Positions 61,035 through 64,000 of a stretch of 64,000 nt of DNA are shown here, in pieces. A program made the position numbers and the translations under genes. The first letter of the stretch is position 1, and each line of letters begins with the position of its first letter. Below the pieces are notes generated by a model. It worked only from the letters and a program-made list of their open reading frames with translations, did no database searches and was not told the origin of the DNA. Source of the DNA: CAWHMS01 sp963830495 (GTDB lineage Bacteria > Actinomycetota > Actinomycetes > Propionibacteriales > Nocardioidaceae); NCBI GenBank assembly GCA_963830495.1, contig CAWHMS010000002.1:186001-250000 (forward strand). Reading direction: 5' to 3'.

Positions 61035-62604
61035 TTCGCACGCTGAGCGACGCGCCGCCGTCCTCATCGCCGGCCTCGCCATCCCGCTGGTGTTGCTGAC
61101 CCTTCTTGTCGTCACCGAGTTCGGCCCCCTGATGGAGTTCGACCGCACTGTCACGCGGGAGAGCTACGAGTCGATCCAGGGCACGGGCTGGGTGGAGTTC
61201 TTCGACGCGGTCGCCCTGGTCAGCCAGCCCTGGCTGATGCGGATCGTCATGGTCGTGATCGCCGTGGTGCTGGCGGTGCGGGGCCAGCTGCGATTCGCGT
61301 TGTGGGCGGCTGTCATCGCCGTGATCACCGGCCCGATCTGGTGGACCTTCAAGCAGGTCGTCCACCGGGACCGTCCCGACATCCCCGACCAGATCTCGGG
61401 CTACACCTACCCGTCCGGGCATGCCAGCGAGATCGCGGCCGTCATGGCGTTCCTCACGGTGCTGACCCTGGCCCGGGTACGGCGTACCCGGCTGCGGCGG
61501 GGACTGGTCGTCGTATGGGTGCTGGTGGCGCTGCTGGTCGGAGTCGATCGCCAGCTGACCGGCGCGCATTTCCCGTCTGACACCGTGGCCGGCTGGCTCG
61601 TTGGCTCGCTGATCGCTGTGCTCACCGGCCTCGCGTTCGGGCTGGTGCGGGTGGCGCCGGAGCCCGTCGAGGAGCGGCCGCTGTCGACCATGCCGGAGAA
61701 CCGCCGCACGCTGGCCGTGGTGCTCAACCCGATCAAGATCGACGACGCGGAAGCATTCAAGACGCAGGTGGCGGTGGCGTCGCGGGCCGCGGGGTGGGAC
61801 GAGCCGCTGTGGTTCGAGACCACCGTGGACGACGCCGGCGCCTCCATGGCCCGAGCGGCCATCGCGGCCGGCGCCGACGTGGTGGTGGCAGCCGGCGGCG
61901 ATGGCACGGTGCGCGTGGTGTGTGGCGAGATGGCAGGCACCGGCGTGCCGGTGGGAGTGATCCCGGCCGGCACGGGCAACCTGCTGGCCCGCAATCTGTC
62001 GATCCCGCTGACCCACGACCAGGCGCTCGACGTCGTGCTGCGCGGTCAGGACCGCGCGATCGACATCGTCCGGATCGAGGGTGATGAGCTGGCCCCGACG
62101 CGCTTCGTGGTGATGGCCGGACTGGGCCTGGATGCCGCGATCATGCAGGGCGCCCCGGACTCGCTCAAAGCCCGGATCGGTTGGCCGGCGTACATCGTCG
62201 CGGGTGCGAGGCAGTTGCGCTATCCGGCCGTGCGGGTCGACATCAGCGTCGACGGCGGAGAACCGGTTCGGCGCCGCGCCCGCACCGTGGTCATCGGCAA
62301 CGTCGGCAGCCTCCAGGCGGGGATCCCGCTGCTGCCCGACGCGCGCCTCGACGACGGCGTGCTCGACGTGGTGGTCATCGCGCCGCGGCGGTTCTTCGGG
62401 TGGGTGCCGCTCGTGATCCGGGTGCTCGCACGCCGCAAGCGCGTCGACGACAGGCTGGACCGCTATACCGGTCGCACCGTCACCATCACGACGCCGCACC
62501 CGACCCCTCGGCAGCTGGACGGTGACACGGTCGGGGCGGGTACGACGATCCAGGCCGAGATCGAGCCCGGGCGGTTGCTCATCCGCGTCCCCCGCTCCCG
62601 TTGA
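61027..62604 (+). CDS. PAP2 phosphatase - diacylglycerol kinase fusion protein
   Basis: A 525-residue membrane protein. Residues 1 to about 210 are a PAP2 domain with six helices and motifs KQVVHRDRPDIP, YTYPSGHASEIA and VGVDRQLTGAHFPSDTVAG. Residues about 230-525 are a YegS/DagK lipid kinase domain: LAVVLNPIKIDD, VVVAAGGDGTVRVVCGEM (the GGDGT ATP-binding motif), VIPAGTGNLLARNLSIP and LDDGVLDVVVIAPRRFFGW. The two halves could interconvert a lipid and its phosphate. Start GTG 61027 lies inside the molybdoenzyme gene's end. The stop codon TGA is supplied by the first unit of the 22-bp repeat array. Confidence 0.9.
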   Translation: MTDSHAERRAAVLIAGLAIPLVLLTLLVVTEFGPLMEFDRTVTRESYESIQGTGWVEFFDAVALVSQPWLMRIVMVVIAVVLAVRGQLRFALWAAVIAVITGPIWWTFKQVVHRDRPDIPDQISGYTYPSGHASEIAAVMAFLTVLTLARVRRTRLRRGLVVVWVLVALLVGVDRQLTGAHFPSDTVAGWLVGSLIAVLTGLAFGLVRVAPEPVEERPLSTMPENRRTLAVVLNPIKIDDAEAFKTQVAVASRAAGWDEPLWFETTVDDAGASMARAAIAAGADVVVAAGGDGTVRVVCGEMAGTGVPVGVIPAGTGNLLARNLSIPLTHDQALDVVLRGQDRAIDIVRIEGDELAPTRFVVMAGLGLDAAIMQGAPDSLKARIGWPAYIVAGARQLRYPAVRVDISVDGGEPVRRRARTVVIGNVGSLQAGIPLLPDARLDDGVLDVVVIAPRRFFGWVPLVIRVLARRKRVDDRLDRYTGRTVTITTPHPTPRQLDGDTVGAGTTIQAEIEPGRLLIRVPRSR

Positions 62605-62732
62605 CCGGTCAATTTCTTCCCGTTGACCGGTCAGGAAGTTCCCGTTGACCGGTCAGGTTGTTCCCGTTGACCGGTCAGGTTGTTCCCGTTGACCGGTCAG
62701 GTTGTTCCCGTTGACCGGTCAGGTTGTTCCCG
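62599..62732. repeat. 22-bp-period tandem array on the palindrome TGACCGGTCA
   Basis: Six units start at 62601, 62623, 62645, 62667, 62689 and 62711, each TTGACCGGTCA followed by an 11-base spacer. Units 3-6 are identical (spacer GGTTGTTCCCG); units 1 and 2 have diverged spacers (ATTTCTTCCCG and GGAAGTTCCCG). There are no variable spacers, so it is not a CRISPR array. It begins at the stop codon of the upstream gene and ends 93 bases before the DUF4446 gene. Confidence 0.9.
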
Positions 62733-62825
62733 AATCGAAGTCGTTCGTCACCTCGCAACCACCTGGTGCAAGCGACTCGGCGTGCGATGACACGGACTCG
62801 ACTCGCCGCGCCTTAGGCTCTCTGC

Positions 62826-63284
62826 GTGCCTTTCGACTCCACCACTTTGAGCTGGCTGGTGGTCGCCGCGCTGGTCGTCGCGTGTCTGGCTCTTGTCGTC
62901 GCCACGGCAGCCTGGCGACGCGCCGTACGGCGGAAGAGTTCCTCGCGCGGCAAGCTCGCCACATCAGCGCCACGGCCGCGTCTGAAGCGTGGGCCCATGT
63001 CGTCGGAGCAGGCCACTGCCGAGTTGCAATCGCTGCGCCAGGACCTGTCGACGTCGCTGCGCCACCTGGCGGTCGTTCGGTACGACGCCTTCGGCGACAT
63101 GGGTGGGCATCTGTCCTGGTCGATGGCGTTGCTCGATGACGGTGGCGACGGAGTGGTCGTGACCTCGATCCACGGCCGCAGTGATGCCCGGACCTACGCC
63201 AAGAACGTCTCCGGGTGGAGCGCCAACCAACAGCTGTCACCAGAGGAAGAAGAGGCAATCAACTTCGCTCGAAGCGACGCGTGA
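62826..63284 (+). CDS. DUF4446 family membrane-anchored protein
   Basis: A 152-residue protein with one N-terminal helix (LVVAALVVACLALVVATAAW) and a small soluble domain that matches DUF4446: RHLAVVRYDAFGDMGGHLSW, SMALLDDGGDGVVVTSIHGR, DARTYAKNVSGWSANQQLSP then EEEEAINFA. The family is widespread and of unknown function. GTG start. It is bracketed by arrays of the same 22-bp repeat lying in opposite orientation, six units upstream and two downstream. Confidence 0.88.
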   Translation: MPFDSTTLSWLVVAALVVACLALVVATAAWRRAVRRKSSSRGKLATSAPRPRLKRGPMSSEQATAELQSLRQDLSTSLRHLAVVRYDAFGDMGGHLSWSMALLDDGGDGVVVTSIHGRSDARTYAKNVSGWSANQQLSPEEEEAINFARSDA

Positions 63285-63298
63285 CCTAGGGCGCCTGC

Positions 63299-63342
63299 GT
63301 GCAACGACCTGACGGGTCAACGCGAACAACCCGACGGGTCAA
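63299..63342. repeat. Two inverted units of the 22-bp repeat
   Basis: Two consecutive 22-base units ending TGACGGGTCAA (63310-63320) and CGACGGGTCAA (63332-63342). The second matches the reverse complement of the upstream array consensus at 19 of 22 positions and the first at 17. They lie between the DUF4446 stop and the convergent end of the prephenate dehydratase gene. Confidence 0.8.
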
Positions 63343-63364
63343 CGCGGGAGCCGTGGGGTGGGGG

Positions 63365-64000
63365 TCAGGAGCGGAGGCGGCGCAGCCAGGCCTCGGCATC
63401 GCGGAAGTCCGAGTCAGACGTCCCCACGGCTACGTCGACCACCGCCCCATCCGCCCGCGGATACGAGCCCAGGAAGCGCACGTCCGCACAGATCCTCCGC
63501 AGCCCCATCAGCGCCTCCCCCACACGTGAGTCCGAGACATGCCCCTTGAGATCCACCGAGAAGCAGTACTCCCCCAGCGTGAAGCCGGTCGGGCGGGACT
63601 CGATCCGGGTCAGGTCGACACCGCGAGCCGCAAACTGCTCCAGCATCTCCAGCAACGCCCCGGGGTGGTTGTCGCGGATGAACGCCACCAGCGACGACTT
63701 GTCTGCGCCCGTCGGAGCCGGCGGCGGACCCGGCCGCGACACCAGCACGAAGCGGGTCACCGCGCCGGAGCGGTCCGCGATCGACGTTGCCAGGGTCGCC
63801 AGCCGGTAGGTGTCAGCAGCGATCGGCGCGGCGATCGCGGCGTCGTACGGCGAGTCGGCCGCCGCCACCAGCGCAGCGGCATGGGCCGTCGACACCTCGA
63901 GCACCACCTCGGCCTCGGGAAGATGCGTCGCCAGCCAACGCCGACACTGCGCCTCCGCATGCGGATGGGTCGCGACCCGACGTACGCCGTCAACCGCCGT
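63365..64000 (-). CDS. pheA: Prephenate dehydratase (5' part beyond window)
   Basis: The C-terminal 211 or so residues of a prephenate dehydratase that converts prephenate to phenylpyruvate in phenylalanine synthesis. Visible: the end of the catalytic domain (HPHAEAQCRRWLATHLPEAE, AALVAAADSPYDAAIA, TRFVLVSRP) and the ACT regulatory domain with SSLVAFIRDNHPGALLEMLE, the FTLGEYCFSVDLKGHVSD loop and RICADVRFLGSYPR, where phenylalanine binds. The frame stays open to the right edge, so the start lies outside. It is convergent with the DUF4446 gene. Confidence 0.93.
   Translation of the reverse strand, partial: TAVDGVRRVATHPHAEAQCRRWLATHLPEAEVVLEVSTAHAAALVAAADSPYDAAIAAPIAADTYRLATLATSIADRSGAVTRFVLVSRPGPPPAPTGADKSSLVAFIRDNHPGALLEMLEQFAARGVDLTRIESRPTGFTLGEYCFSVDLKGHVSDSRVGEALMGLRRICADVRFLGSYPRADGAVVDVAVGTSDSDFRDAEAWLRRLRS

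Noticed and set aside
58683..61154. An 823-codon minus-strand frame opposite the molybdoenzyme gene
   Set aside because: Shadow of the YdeP-type gene; its composition is unlike a real protein and it has no plausible start or motif.
62599..62732. CRISPR array
   Set aside because: Repeat units are contiguous with an 11-base non-variable spacer and no cas genes are near.

Overview
The window is high-GC actinobacterial DNA. Gene content (SigK/RskA pair, Bpa-type proteasome activator, GTP-dependent PEP carboxykinase, DesA3-like desaturase with its reductase, a PucR regulator, many GTG starts and GTGA/ATGA overlaps) points to an actinomycete, most probably Nocardioidaceae; the family placement is inference. 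No rRNA, CRISPR array, transposase or integrase is visible. Three tRNAs are present: Arg-ACG, Ser-GCU and Ser-UGA.

Layout. 1-8.6 kb is the distal end of a phage-tail-like contractile injection system: a gpJ/Afp11-type baseplate protein cut by the window edge, a tail protein I homologue, and a 1330-residue DUF6519 protein, followed by a convergent peptidoglycan amidase. 9.7-29.5 kb is mixed metabolism: FAD oxidoreductase plus SRPBCC protein, DivIVA-like protein, thioredoxin-fold protein, GlgC-like nucleotidyltransferase, LigD-type phosphoesterase, haloacid dehalogenase, secreted PHP hydrolase, a frameshifted beta-propeller gene, berberine-bridge-type oxidase, P450, sugar transporter, cold shock protein with long leader, the desaturase/reductase pair with its divergent PucR regulator, and a Tat-exported PhoX-like protein. 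29.5-36.2 kb looks like a decayed genomic island ending at the 3' end of tRNA-Arg: fragments of a trypsin-like protease, a methyltransferase and a sulfite oxidase lie among two overlapping PAP2 genes, a LuxR regulator, small secreted proteins and an NHL propeller.

36.3-43.9 kb is housekeeping (thioredoxin-reductase-like enzyme with divergent XRE-cupin regulator, pckG, two tRNA-Ser genes, membrane proteins, a nitrilase-family enzyme). 44.0-50.4 kb holds mobA and a DUF6457 gene, then a tight set of six genes: UbiA prenyltransferase, geranylgeranyl-reductase-like enzyme, type III polyketide synthase, isoprenylcysteine-methyltransferase-like enzyme, FAD oxidoreductase and IPP isomerase. Together they could build a methylated, oxidised and prenylated (reduced-chain) phenolic lipid or quinone; this is the best candidate for an undescribed system. 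50.5-56.3 kb has a quinone oxidoreductase, bpa, and a membrane molybdopterin oxidoreductase - fasciclin (frameshifted) - sigK - rskA block. 56.4-64 kb has a HAD phosphatase, serS, a YdeP-type molybdoenzyme, a PAP2-diacylglycerol kinase fusion, a DUF4446 gene and prephenate dehydratase (cut by the right edge).

Four families of short dispersed intergenic repeats run through the window: imperfect palindromes around TGTCAGAA, around GGATTCGTCCG, around TGCGCACC, and a 22-bp-period array built on the palindrome TGACCGGTCA that flanks the DUF4446 gene in opposite orientations.
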